A stretch of DNA of 64,000 nt, taken from positions 124,001-188,000 of the forward strand of contig JACASX010000001.1 in assembly GCA_013390745.1 (NCBI GenBank), given 5' to 3'. The position numbers and the translations under genes are program-made. Of this stretch, positions 41,860 through 51,372 are shown piece by piece. Under the pieces are notes generated by a model. That model searched no databases. It was not told where the DNA came from and saw only the letters and a program-made list of their open reading frames with translations. Source of the DNA: Marine Group I thaumarchaeote (GTDB taxonomy: Archaea > Thermoproteota > Nitrososphaeria > Nitrososphaerales > Nitrosopumilaceae). Numbering within the stretch: the stretch's first letter is position 1; each line of letters opens with the position of its first letter.

Positions 41860-44181
41860 ATGTTGCTAAAAAATAATCTATCCGTATTTTTTGGAATTTT
41901 CTTAGTCAGTATGATATTAGTTCCTAATGTTTCAGCTCAAGAAGTAACAATACCTGATTGGATTAAGAACAATGCTGGATGGTGGGCAGGTGGATTGATA
42001 GATGATAATTCGTTTGTTTCTGGCTTACAATGGCTCATATCAAATGGGATAATGATTATACCACCAACGGAACAGGGAGCAGATGACGGAGGAAATGTCA
42101 TACCTGATTGGATTAAGAACAATGCTGGGTGGTGGGCCGGTGGATTGATAGATGATAATTCGTTTGTTTCTGGCTTACAATGGCTCATATCAAATGGGAT
42201 AATCATGCTTGAATCGGAAGTGACCAATCAAGATCCAGATGACGAGGGACGAATTGCCGGTGGAATTTTGACAGGTGAAAATTGTAACACGGAAATTGAC
42301 AAAGATGGTGATAAGGTTCCAGATAACCTAGATGCTGAAGGACCAATCGACTGGTCACATTGTACAATAGAAGGTCGTGATTTATCTAATCGTGATTTAT
42401 CTGGTGCAAATTTATCAGGTGCCAATCTATATGGAGCCGAGCTTGATAACACAGATCTTTCTGGAGCAGATCTTTCATACACAGTATTATACAAGGCAAG
42501 CTTGGCAAATACAGTTTTCACGGGAGCTAATCTGTCTTACGCAAATCTGTGTGGGGCAACGAATCCAGTTGTAAAAATGGACTGGCCTGGAGGAACATTC
42601 CATGAATATCGCTATCTTACTTTTGATTTTACAGACACTGATTTATCATATGCAGATTTTGATCATGCTCAAATGCAGGATGTAGTTTTAACAGATGCTA
42701 TAGTTAGGTATACTAATTTCCACGACGCAAACCTAGAAGGTGTAGACCTTTCTTACAAGGATCTAACTGGGACAATATTAACAGATACTAATCTTACTGG
42801 TGCAAATCTAGTTGGGGTTGACCTTTCTGGCAAAGACCTCACTGGAACGATACTAAAGGGTGCTGACCTTACTGGTGCAAATCTGGCTGGAGTTGACCTT
42901 TCTGGCAAGGATCTTACATGGACGATACTAACAAATGCTAATCTTGAAAACACTGTTCTTACTAATACGATCCTAAATTGTATAGGTAATTCTGTCTGTT
43001 CTACCATGAATCTAAATGATATGACATTAAATGGTGCTAATCTTACTGGTGCAAATCTTGATGGAGTTAACCTTGCTGGCAGAGACCTTACTGGGACTAT
43101 ACTAAAAGGTGCTGACCTTTCTAACAAGGATCTTACTGGGACGATACTAACAGGGGCTGACCTTACTGATGCAAATCTTGATGGAGTTGACCTTGCTGGC
43201 AGAGACCTTACTGGGACGATACTAAAGGGTGCTGACCTTTCTAACAAGGATCTTACTGGAACGATACTAAAGGGTGCTGACCTTACTGATGCTGTGCTCC
43301 CAAATGATTATTCTTTATCTGGAAATAATTTTCAAAAAACGGTGTTTGATGGAATTGATCTTTCCGGAAAAAACCTGTATGCCTCGTCTTTGTGGTCTGC
43401 TAGTTTCAAAAATGCAAATCTGAAGAATACAAATCTTAGCTATGCAGATTTGAGGGCATCTGATTTGACAGAGATTAAAAATAAAAGTATAGCTGGATCA
43501 GATTTGTCTAATACTTCATTTCTACTTGCAAATTTATCAGGTGTCAACCTAACTGATGTCATACTGGAAGGAACTAATTTCTGGAAGACAGATCTCTCAG
43601 GTGTGGATTTTACAGTTACAGCCAAGAAATCATATCATGGAATAATATTCAAGGAAGCTAACCTATCTAATTCAAACTTTGAGAGTGTTAATCTCTCACC
43701 CGAACAACTTTTTACTAGCGAATTCAAAAATGTAAAAAAGGATGTAATTGAAGCTGAATATTCTAATGGTTTGTCATTGTTGAAGGAACTTGGACTCATG
43801 GGATATGTTGAGGGCGTAGGATATATTGGACTTGATAACATACATATAATTTCTACAGAAGTTCGTGGAAATGATCTTGTTGTTAAATTTACTTTTTTCA
43901 ATAATTTTGTTGATGCAAATTTGGAAAATGCCAATTTTAAAAATGCTGGCTTGTGGCTTGTTAATTTTTATTCAGCAAATCTTACTAATGCAAACCTATC
44001 TGGGGCAGATTTAAGAAAAACATCACTCAACAATGCGGATTTGTCTAATGCAAATCTACAGGGGGTAGATCTTTCTGGCGCAGATCTTTCAGGCGCAGAT
44101 CTTTCTGGTGCAAATCTTTCAGACGTAATTTATGATCAAAATACAATTCTAAAATGTATTAACCATGATATCTGTAGATAG
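41860..44181 (+). CDS. Secreted pentapeptide-repeat protein with KNNAxWW repeats
   Basis: 773 residues. Signal peptide (VFFGIFLVSMILVPNVSAQE); two near-identical KNNAGWW repeats (about residues 31-115); a Ca-binding-like DKDGDKVPDNLD loop bounded by two cysteines; then long arrays of A(D/N)LxG pentapeptides (DLSGANL, DLTGTIL, GADLSGADLSGANLSD) forming right-handed beta helices, broken by a non-repeat insert of about 70 residues (about 625-690). An upstream ATG at 41791 would bury the signal peptide. Probably a surface or S-layer-associated protein; no enzymatic motif. The protease at 26988-28508 shares the N-terminal repeat. Confidence 0.88.
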   Translation: MLLKNNLSVFFGIFLVSMILVPNVSAQEVTIPDWIKNNAGWWAGGLIDDNSFVSGLQWLISNGIMIIPPTEQGADDGGNVIPDWIKNNAGWWAGGLIDDNSFVSGLQWLISNGIIMLESEVTNQDPDDEGRIAGGILTGENCNTEIDKDGDKVPDNLDAEGPIDWSHCTIEGRDLSNRDLSGANLSGANLYGAELDNTDLSGADLSYTVLYKASLANTVFTGANLSYANLCGATNPVVKMDWPGGTFHEYRYLTFDFTDTDLSYADFDHAQMQDVVLTDAIVRYTNFHDANLEGVDLSYKDLTGTILTDTNLTGANLVGVDLSGKDLTGTILKGADLTGANLAGVDLSGKDLTWTILTNANLENTVLTNTILNCIGNSVCSTMNLNDMTLNGANLTGANLDGVNLAGRDLTGTILKGADLSNKDLTGTILTGADLTDANLDGVDLAGRDLTGTILKGADLSNKDLTGTILKGADLTDAVLPNDYSLSGNNFQKTVFDGIDLSGKNLYASSLWSASFKNANLKNTNLSYADLRASDLTEIKNKSIAGSDLSNTSFLLANLSGVNLTDVILEGTNFWKTDLSGVDFTVTAKKSYHGIIFKEANLSNSNFESVNLSPEQLFTSEFKNVKKDVIEAEYSNGLSLLKELGLMGYVEGVGYIGLDNIHIISTEVRGNDLVVKFTFFNNFVDANLENANFKNAGLWLVNFYSANLTNANLSGADLRKTSLNNADLSNANLQGVDLSGADLSGADLSGANLSDVIYDQNTILKCINHDICR
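41950..42203 (+). repeat. Near-identical 104-bp duplication (150-bp period)
   Basis: 41950-42053 and 42100-42203 differ at only two bases in about 104, encoding the two KNNAGWW units. Synonymous sites have not drifted, so the duplication is recent or kept by gene conversion. Confidence 0.85.
43051..43290 (+). repeat. 120-bp tandem units in pentapeptide array
   Basis: The stretch beginning GCAAATCTTGATGGAGTT at 43051 recurs at 43171 with few changes, each unit coding eight pentapeptides. It indicates expansion of the beta helix by 40-residue steps. Confidence 0.75.
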
Positions 44182-44212
44182 CATATGCAGGCTATTAGAA
44201 TGATTTACGCTA

Positions 44213-44220
44213 AAATATAA
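44213..44220 (+). promoter_or_regulatory. TATA-like box for basic microprotein
   Basis: AAATATAA about 26 nt before the ATG at 44243. Confidence 0.4.
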
Positions 44221-44242
44221 TCAATATTGGAAATTGATTATA

Positions 44243-44359
44243 ATGCGACAACATGAGATAAACAAAAGAAAAAAATTAAGGCAAAAACGTAGAGAATCTT
44301 CTAAATCACAAGTGGAAAAAAAACATAAACGAAAATTCAAAGGTAAGAGAAGATCGTAG
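44243..44359 (+). CDS. 38-residue highly basic microprotein
   Basis: 38 residues with 19 Lys/Arg, no hydrophobic segment, ending KRKFKGKRRS. TATA-like element at the leaderless distance. The next gene is convergent argS, 16 nt away. Composition suits an rRNA- or DNA-binding peptide. Same length and character as the one at 9968-10084, though the sequences are not obviously alike. Confidence 0.52.
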   Translation: MRQHEINKRKKLRQKRRESSKSQVEKKHKRKFKGKRRS

Positions 44360-44375
44360 ATACAGTATTCCCTTT

Positions 44376-46247
44376 CTACATACGCTGTGGTGCAATAATT
44401 CCAATCAAATTAAGTGCTTTTTCCAAAGTCAACTTGAATGATAACACTAGACATAGTCTTGTGTTAATCAATTCAGGTGTATCAGCTTTCAAGACATTAA
44501 CATGTTCATAAAATGAGGAAAATGCAACGGCTAAATCATAGCAATATTTTGCAATAACTTTTGGAGAATAGTTCTTTGCAGCATCATTAACAAAAACTTC
44601 AAACAGTCCAATTTGTTTAATGAGATTAGTCTCATATTCAGTATTCAATTGATCAAATTGCACATCAAAGTTTGGTTCGTTACCAAATTTTTCCAATATT
44701 CGTGCAGCCCTAACACATGAATACTGAATGTAACTACATGTATCCCCCTCAAGCTTTAGTGATGTGTTTATATCAAAAGTAATAATTTTGCCAAGGTCAG
44801 GCTTAATCAATTCATATCTTATAGTTCCAACAGCAACATTATGTGCTATCTCATTTAGTGATGCATCATCTAGATCATCATTCCTTTCTTTTGATTCAAG
44901 GAAAATATGTTTTTCAAGTTTTCCAATGATTTCATCCGCATTGATGTAAAGACCCTTTCTGCCTGACATCTGCACATCTTTTCCATCGGTTTTATTGCCA
45001 AGAATCTTAGCAGTCTCAGAGCTTAGTGTAACTGCCTCATAACCAAGATGGACATAAGAGCTTTCTGGATTAAATTTTGACATAAGGTTAGTAACAATTT
45101 TTTGAAGGTTAGTTTGTCTGTTATCAATAACCGTTATGACCTTGTTCGCAGCAAAAGATTGTTTTGGTACTTGTGTTTCTTCAAGCGTTGTTTCATAAAG
45201 TATTCTGCCATTTGGTTGTATAGTATATTTTGCATAATTGAATGGGTCGTTTACTACACCAAGTTTCCAAGCTGCATAAGGTATGTCCTTTGCTACATAC
45301 GTCGCAGCTCCATTACTTCTCACAATTATCTTATCATCTTCGTTTTCAATTGGTAACACCCAACATCCAGCATTATTACCTTGATCCTCAAGGCGTACAA
45401 GATTTTCAGATTTGATCCTCTCAAATATTTTTTCCCAGAGCTTTGAATACAGGATTTCAGATTCAAAATTCAAACAATCGTATGATGCACCAAAATTCCA
45501 GACTGTATCTAATTGATCAGATAAGATTTTTCTAGTTAATGTTTTTCCAAACTTTGCTGTCTCAGATGTTGAATCCTCTAATTCTTTTAAAATTTCATGT
45601 CGCCTAGATTCTAAATCTTTGTCGCTTTCATATTTTGAAGTGATACTGACGTAAACAGTATCACCGCAATAATTAGCAAATTTTTCCCCATCTGGAGGAT
45701 CTTCTGAAAATCCTCCATACTTAAAACCGACAATTATGTCAGCAACCTGAAGGCCAGAATCATCAACATAGTTCAAAACCTTAACATCATAATTTGCCTT
45801 TGAAAGAATTCTAGAAACTGCGTCGCCAATTGCAACATTTCTTAGATGGCCAATATGTAGAGCCTTATTTGGATTAACTGAGGTATGTTCAACGACAAGT
45901 TTAGAATTTTTCCCAATGTCAACATTACCATAATTCTCCTTTAGAGATTCAGGTAAAACAGTATTGGTGAATGAGTTGTTATTGATAAAGAAATTAAGGT
46001 ACCCGCTTTTATGCGCCTCAACTTTTTCTAAATCATTTCCAAGATTATATTCTCCAACAAATTCTTCAGCAATTTCCTGTGGATTTTTTTTCAAATTTTT
46101 TGCGAGTAAAAATGCGATGTTACAGGTAATATCACCAAATCCACTCCTAGAATATTCTACAACGAAGTCTACGTTATCATATCCTTTTTCACTAATAATT
46201 TTTGAAGTGTTCTCCTTAACCTGATTTATAATATTAAGAAATGCCAT
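44376..46247 (-). CDS. argS: Arginyl-tRNA synthetase
   Basis: 623 residues, class I. N-terminal additional domain (about 1-100) for tRNA D-loop contact, HIGH motif in NPNKALHIGHLRN, ATP-site segment MSGRKGLYINADE in place of KMSKS (degenerate, as in many ArgRS), and a C-terminal DALR anticodon domain (about 500-623: YSCVRAARILEKF). Confidence 0.95.
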   Translation of the reverse strand: MAFLNIINQVKENTSKIISEKGYDNVDFVVEYSRSGFGDITCNIAFLLAKNLKKNPQEIAEEFVGEYNLGNDLEKVEAHKSGYLNFFINNNSFTNTVLPESLKENYGNVDIGKNSKLVVEHTSVNPNKALHIGHLRNVAIGDAVSRILSKANYDVKVLNYVDDSGLQVADIIVGFKYGGFSEDPPDGEKFANYCGDTVYVSITSKYESDKDLESRRHEILKELEDSTSETAKFGKTLTRKILSDQLDTVWNFGASYDCLNFESEILYSKLWEKIFERIKSENLVRLEDQGNNAGCWVLPIENEDDKIIVRSNGAATYVAKDIPYAAWKLGVVNDPFNYAKYTIQPNGRILYETTLEETQVPKQSFAANKVITVIDNRQTNLQKIVTNLMSKFNPESSYVHLGYEAVTLSSETAKILGNKTDGKDVQMSGRKGLYINADEIIGKLEKHIFLESKERNDDLDDASLNEIAHNVAVGTIRYELIKPDLGKIITFDINTSLKLEGDTCSYIQYSCVRAARILEKFGNEPNFDVQFDQLNTEYETNLIKQIGLFEVFVNDAAKNYSPKVIAKYCYDLAVAFSSFYEHVNVLKADTPELINTRLCLVLSFKLTLEKALNLIGIIAPQRM

Positions 46248-46250
46248 ACT

Positions 46251-46964
46251 TCATCTAAGATCTGATGCCATCATATCTAACCCTTCAAGAACACCTTCTC
46301 CTGATTTTTTAGTTGTAATAATTTTAGCCAATTTCTTCAGTTTCTCGGTTGAGTTAGATACTGCAATGTTATTTTTGATTGCCTTGAAAAGTGGAATGTC
46401 TGTTTCACTGTCTCCAATTGCAATTGCATCATTCACGTCTATTTCCAGCATTTTTAGTGCTTCCAAAAACCCAGAACCCTTGTCAACACCTTTAGAATTT
46501 ATGTGATAAGCATAACCGCTGTCAGTTAGAGATACATTGAGATTATCTTCATCGATAATTTTTTTGGCTTGCTCAATGTCAAAAGTTCGTTCTAATACTA
46601 CTTCCGTCATTCTGGGAAAGACTGGTTTTTCTTTTATTTCAGCATCAAGTTTAGCTTGAATTGTAGCTAGGGCATGAATACATTCACCCTTATTTCCAAG
46701 CATCTTATGTTGGATTTTATCACCATAAGTTATGCAACCACCATTTTCTCCAACTGACAAATGTGTTAATCCACCAAATATTGAAAGTAAATATCCTTCA
46801 ACAGAAGATCTCCCAGTTACAAAAACTACATTGTGACCGTCATCCTTCAGAGAACGTAATTTAGACAGTGCCTCAAGATGTATTGTTCCCATACCGTTCA
46901 GTGTAATTGTTCCATCAATATCAACTGCAAATGTCTTTTTTCCCAACAGATCTTTTTGAATCAC
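46251..46964 (-). CDS. pgp: Phosphoglycolate phosphatase, archaeal HAD type
   Basis: About 237 residues from the GTG giving VIQKDLLGKK; longer frames would run over the divergent GTPase gene. HAD motifs: FAVDIDGTIT (nucleophile Asp), VFVTGRSSVEG, KGVDKGSGFLEAL (Lys) and AIGDSETDIPLF. The cap matches archaeal Cof-type phosphoglycolate/sucrose-phosphate phosphatases. Clears 2-phosphoglycolate; exact substrate not proven. Confidence 0.85.
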   Translation of the reverse strand: MIQKDLLGKKTFAVDIDGTITLNGMGTIHLEALSKLRSLKDDGHNVVFVTGRSSVEGYLLSIFGGLTHLSVGENGGCITYGDKIQHKMLGNKGECIHALATIQAKLDAEIKEKPVFPRMTEVVLERTFDIEQAKKIIDEDNLNVSLTDSGYAYHINSKGVDKGSGFLEALKMLEIDVNDAIAIGDSETDIPLFKAIKNNIAVSNSTEKLKKLAKIITTKKSGEGVLEGLDMMASDLR

Positions 46965-46997
46965 ACAGCATAATAACTGAAACGTTAGCGAAAGATT

Positions 46998-48107
46998 ATG
47001 GGAATACCTGAAAAGATCAAAGCTGTTCAAGATGAAATTGGGAGGACCCAACTTAACAAGGCAACTGAGCATCATGTTGGGATATTAAAAGCAAAAATTG
47101 CAAAGCTGAAAAGGGAACAGGAAGCTGTTCAAATCAAAAAAAGTTCTAAAAAATCAGATGGATTTGATGTTAGGAGAACTGGTGATGCAACGGTTGTTAT
47201 TATTGGACTTCCCAGCGTTGGAAAATCAACATTATTGAATGCGTTGACTGGTTCAAAATCATTAGTAGGTGCATTTCAATTTACAACAGTAACAGTTGTT
47301 CCTGGAGTTTTAGATTATCGTGGTGCAAAAATACAGATGCTTGATCTACCAGGTATTATCAAAGGTGCATCAAGTGGTAAGGGTCTTGGAAAAAGAATTT
47401 TGTCAGTTGCAAGAAGCGCAGATATTGTATTATTAGTTCTTGATGTATTCCAACCGTATCACGAAGATGTCCTAATAAATGAATTATCAAATATAGGTAT
47501 AAGATTAAACAAAAAACCACCAAATATAGTAATTGAGAAATCTCCAACTGGTGGAATAGCTATCGCTCAACAAGTAAAATTAAAAAAAATGTCAGAAAAA
47601 CTTGTGAAAGACATTCTTAATGTTTATGGATATACCAGTGCTAGAGTAGTAATTCGAGAGGATATTGATTCTGAGCAATTAGTGGATTTCCTCACAGGAA
47701 ATAAAACATATGCAAAATCAATCACTGCTTTGAACAAAATTGATCTGGTTGATAAAAAATTTCTTAAGAAAGTATCAAAAAAACTCAAAACTGAATTTAT
47801 TCCAGTATCTGCAGATGCAAATGACAATATTGCAGAACTGAGAGATAGAATTTATGATGAATTGCAATTTATCAGAATATATTTGCGGCCAAAAGGTGGT
47901 GAAACGGATTACAAAGAACCGTTAATCATAAGAAATGGAAATTCTGTTTTAGACGTATGCAATAAATTGCATAGGAAGCTTAGGAAGGACTTTCGATACG
48001 GACTTGTTTGGGGCAAGAGTGTAAAGTTTGGTGGTCAAAGAGTTGGATTAAAACATATTCTAATTGATGAAGATGTTCTGACTATCATAAAAACTAAAGG
48101 AACGTAA
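46998..48107 (+). CDS. drg: DRG-family GTPase
   Basis: 369 residues. N-terminal helical segment with basic residues (about 1-55), P-loop GLPSVGKST (70-78), Obg-type switch TTVTVVPGVLDYRGAKIQMLDLPGI, NKID, an S5D2L-like insertion, and a C-terminal TGS domain (about 295-369). DRG proteins associate with ribosomes and translation stress. Divergent from the phosphatase with a 33-nt gap. Confidence 0.94.
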   Translation: MGIPEKIKAVQDEIGRTQLNKATEHHVGILKAKIAKLKREQEAVQIKKSSKKSDGFDVRRTGDATVVIIGLPSVGKSTLLNALTGSKSLVGAFQFTTVTVVPGVLDYRGAKIQMLDLPGIIKGASSGKGLGKRILSVARSADIVLLVLDVFQPYHEDVLINELSNIGIRLNKKPPNIVIEKSPTGGIAIAQQVKLKKMSEKLVKDILNVYGYTSARVVIREDIDSEQLVDFLTGNKTYAKSITALNKIDLVDKKFLKKVSKKLKTEFIPVSADANDNIAELRDRIYDELQFIRIYLRPKGGETDYKEPLIIRNGNSVLDVCNKLHRKLRKDFRYGLVWGKSVKFGGQRVGLKHILIDEDVLTIIKTKGT

Positions 48108-48110
48108 AAA

Positions 48111-48123
48111 TTATTTTTATTTC
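48111..48123 (+). terminator. T-tract after drg
   Basis: TTATTTTTATTTCC immediately after the drg stop and before the convergent collagen-like gene; plausible terminator. Confidence 0.35.
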
Positions 48124-48134
48124 CAGTGTATCAT

Positions 48135-49268
<1,134 letters not shown>

Positions 49269-49352
49269 TTATATTTTTCCGGTGAAAAAATGCAAAAAAT
49301 GGTGATTTTTTGAAAGAGTTTTTAACTAGATCCATTTCCATAATGAAAATAC

Positions 49353-50555
49353 ATGGATAATCCATCAAATGAACAATCAGACGAGATTCCAGAGTTTTTT
49401 CTAGAAAAAAAGGAAAAGCCAGAAAAAAATAAAATAGGCAGAAAATTATTTGGTTTGAAAAAAAAATCTGCCAAGACAGAACTGGTTAAAAAAGATGAAG
49501 GCAGTCTTGTTGATGTCGATTTTAACCGCAACAAACTGTTCAGTAAGGGAATTAATTTAATGGCAGATGAGAAGCTGGAAGATGCTTCACATGTATTTGA
49601 AATGGTCTTAAGGATTAACCCAAATGATGTTGATGCACTTTTGAAATTAGGATACTCTAGATTTCATTTGGAAGATTATTCAGAATCAATGAGAGCATAT
49701 GATAAGGTGTTGGACATTGACGTTACAAATGCTGATGCATGGAATCTTAAGAGTCTGGTTTTCTATGAGCGCAAAGTTTACGGAAAGGCACTTGATTGTG
49801 CAGACAAAGCAATTGACTCTGATCCAACATTTGGAATGGCTTGGTATAATCGATCATGCTATCTTTCCTTGCTAAACCAAATTCCAGAATCACTTGATGC
49901 TCTTGTACGTTCAATAGAGATTGATGTTAAAAATGCAAAACGAGCTGTGAAAGATAAGGACTTCATGAATGTAAGACTTGAGGAAGGATTCAAAAGAATA
50001 GTAGAGGTTGTTGTTATAGAATCACTTCGGCAGGGATATCACACAATTGGTTCTATTGTATGGACTACATTTTTAGACTCGGAAGATGTAATCAAATGTT
50101 TAACCAGGCTAATGAAAAGGGGTTTAGTTGTAAAACATGAGAAGAGGCAAGTCTGGAGTACAATAGATACATATGATCTGATTCCGGAAATAGCAAACAA
50201 AATTGGAACGATAAAAAGAGGTATGTTAGGAATTCCAGGCAAGTCGTTACCAAAACCAGTAAAAAATCTCAAAAATCTGGCAGAAGCAATACAATTGATT
50301 AAATCTACAATTGAAGAGGAAGAATTGGAGAAAACGATTGAGTATTGTAATCTGTTCGTTGACCCAACCAAATGTGGTCAAGAAATGATAGATAGCTTTT
50401 TAGAAGAACATAGAGAAGTTAGATTATTCAAGATAAGATTAAAGGACAAGGGGATTGACTTTTTGCGTGATAACAAGAAAAAAATGTTGGCAATGTTTGA
50501 TAATATGGAAATGGCTGTCACTAAGAAACTTCGTAGTGATTTAACTATAAATTAA
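49353..50555 (+). CDS. TPR-repeat protein with winged-helix-like C-terminal region
   Basis: 400 residues. Charged Lys-rich N-terminus (about 1-50), then about four TPR units (about 58-200: LMADEKLEDASHVFEMVLRI, YSESMRAYDKVLDI), and a C-terminal part with a winged-HTH-like stretch (about 225-275: GYHTIGSIVWTTFLDSEDVIKCLTRLMKRGLVVK). No signal peptide. Possibly a scaffold for a cytosolic complex. Divergent from the collagen-like gene across 96 nt. Confidence 0.8.
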   Translation: MDNPSNEQSDEIPEFFLEKKEKPEKNKIGRKLFGLKKKSAKTELVKKDEGSLVDVDFNRNKLFSKGINLMADEKLEDASHVFEMVLRINPNDVDALLKLGYSRFHLEDYSESMRAYDKVLDIDVTNADAWNLKSLVFYERKVYGKALDCADKAIDSDPTFGMAWYNRSCYLSLLNQIPESLDALVRSIEIDVKNAKRAVKDKDFMNVRLEEGFKRIVEVVVIESLRQGYHTIGSIVWTTFLDSEDVIKCLTRLMKRGLVVKHEKRQVWSTIDTYDLIPEIANKIGTIKRGMLGIPGKSLPKPVKNLKNLAEAIQLIKSTIEEEELEKTIEYCNLFVDPTKCGQEMIDSFLEEHREVRLFKIRLKDKGIDFLRDNKKKMLAMFDNMEMAVTKKLRSDLTIN

Positions 50556-50562
50556 TTTTAGA

Positions 50563-51372
50563 TTATTCTGCTGAAAGATCCCAATACGCTGCATTTTCCT
50601 GCTTACCAACTGGCTTTTCAAGTTTTTTCCATTCTTTAAATGAGTTAACGTAAAGCTTTACGTTTGGAACACCTATCGATTTGAGAGCATAATATGCTAA
50701 ACCTGATAATGTGCCAACACTACCACAATATGTTATAATCTCAGCATCCTCCGGAATTCCTCTATTTTTCAAGAGATTTCTCATACTTTCTTTTGTTCTC
50801 AAAATTTTCCCATCTGTTGCCAGTGTTCTATACGGTATGTTAATCGAGCCAGGAATGTGCTGTTCTAAAAAGTTGAGTCGTTCCCTATTATCTATCAAAA
50901 CAACATTGTCTTTTTCCTTTGCATTTTCTAAATATTCGGCAGTAGCCATAATTTCAGGATTCAAGTTAAGTGAATGTTTTGTAGATTTGATATTTGGTTT
51001 TTCTGTGCTGGTTTTAAGACCAAGTTCTTTCCATTGTGAATAAGTTACTTCAAGTAGTGCAACATTTTTGTGCCCTATGTATTGAAGAGTCCACGCCACT
51101 CTTGATGCTAAAGCACCAAATGTATCATCATAAACAACAACTTTGGTATCATCTGCGATTCCCAATTCTTCGAATAGTTTAACAGCACTTTCTGGCGAAT
51201 CACCGGACAAAAGACTAGCAAGTGGCAAGTTCACTGCATTAGGAATATGCCCCTGATTGTAATCTTCTTCACGTCTTACGTCTATCAGTCTTACAGAATC
51301 ATCGTTGATTTTTGATCTAATTGCGTCTACATCAACAGTTGGATATGTTATTTCGTTGCTCAAGCTGCACAT
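50563..51372 (-). CDS. Two-domain rhodanese (thiosulfate/3-MP sulfurtransferase)
   Basis: 269 residues with two rhodanese domains. First (about 10-125): VRLIDVRREEDYNQGHIPNAVN, inactive-type. Second (about 140-265): VVLIDNRERLNFLEQHIPGSIN and the active-site loop TYCGSVGT with catalytic Cys. The CGSxG loop lies nearer the mercaptopyruvate type (CGSGVT) than CRKGVT of rhodanese proper. Its start overlaps the sulfite-reductase gene by 13 nt, so it may receive or deliver sulfane sulfur for the same pathway. Confidence 0.9.
   Translation of the reverse strand: MCSLSNEITYPTVDVDAIRSKINDDSVRLIDVRREEDYNQGHIPNAVNLPLASLLSGDSPESAVKLFEELGIADDTKVVVYDDTFGALASRVAWTLQYIGHKNVALLEVTYSQWKELGLKTSTEKPNIKSTKHSLNLNPEIMATAEYLENAKEKDNVVLIDNRERLNFLEQHIPGSINIPYRTLATDGKILRTKESMRNLLKNRGIPEDAEIITYCGSVGTLSGLAYYALKSIGVPNVKLYVNSFKEWKKLEKPVGKQENAAYWDLSAE

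Noticed and set aside
42753-43247. Long minus-strand frame opposite the pentapeptide repeats
   Set aside because: A mirror of the repetitive coding strand; repeated RSxPxRxxP composition with no start signal.
46965-47075. N-terminal extension of the phosphoglycolate phosphatase
   Set aside because: It would overlap the start of the divergent DRG gene and adds a non-conserved stretch; the GTG at 46964 lies next to the HAD motif.
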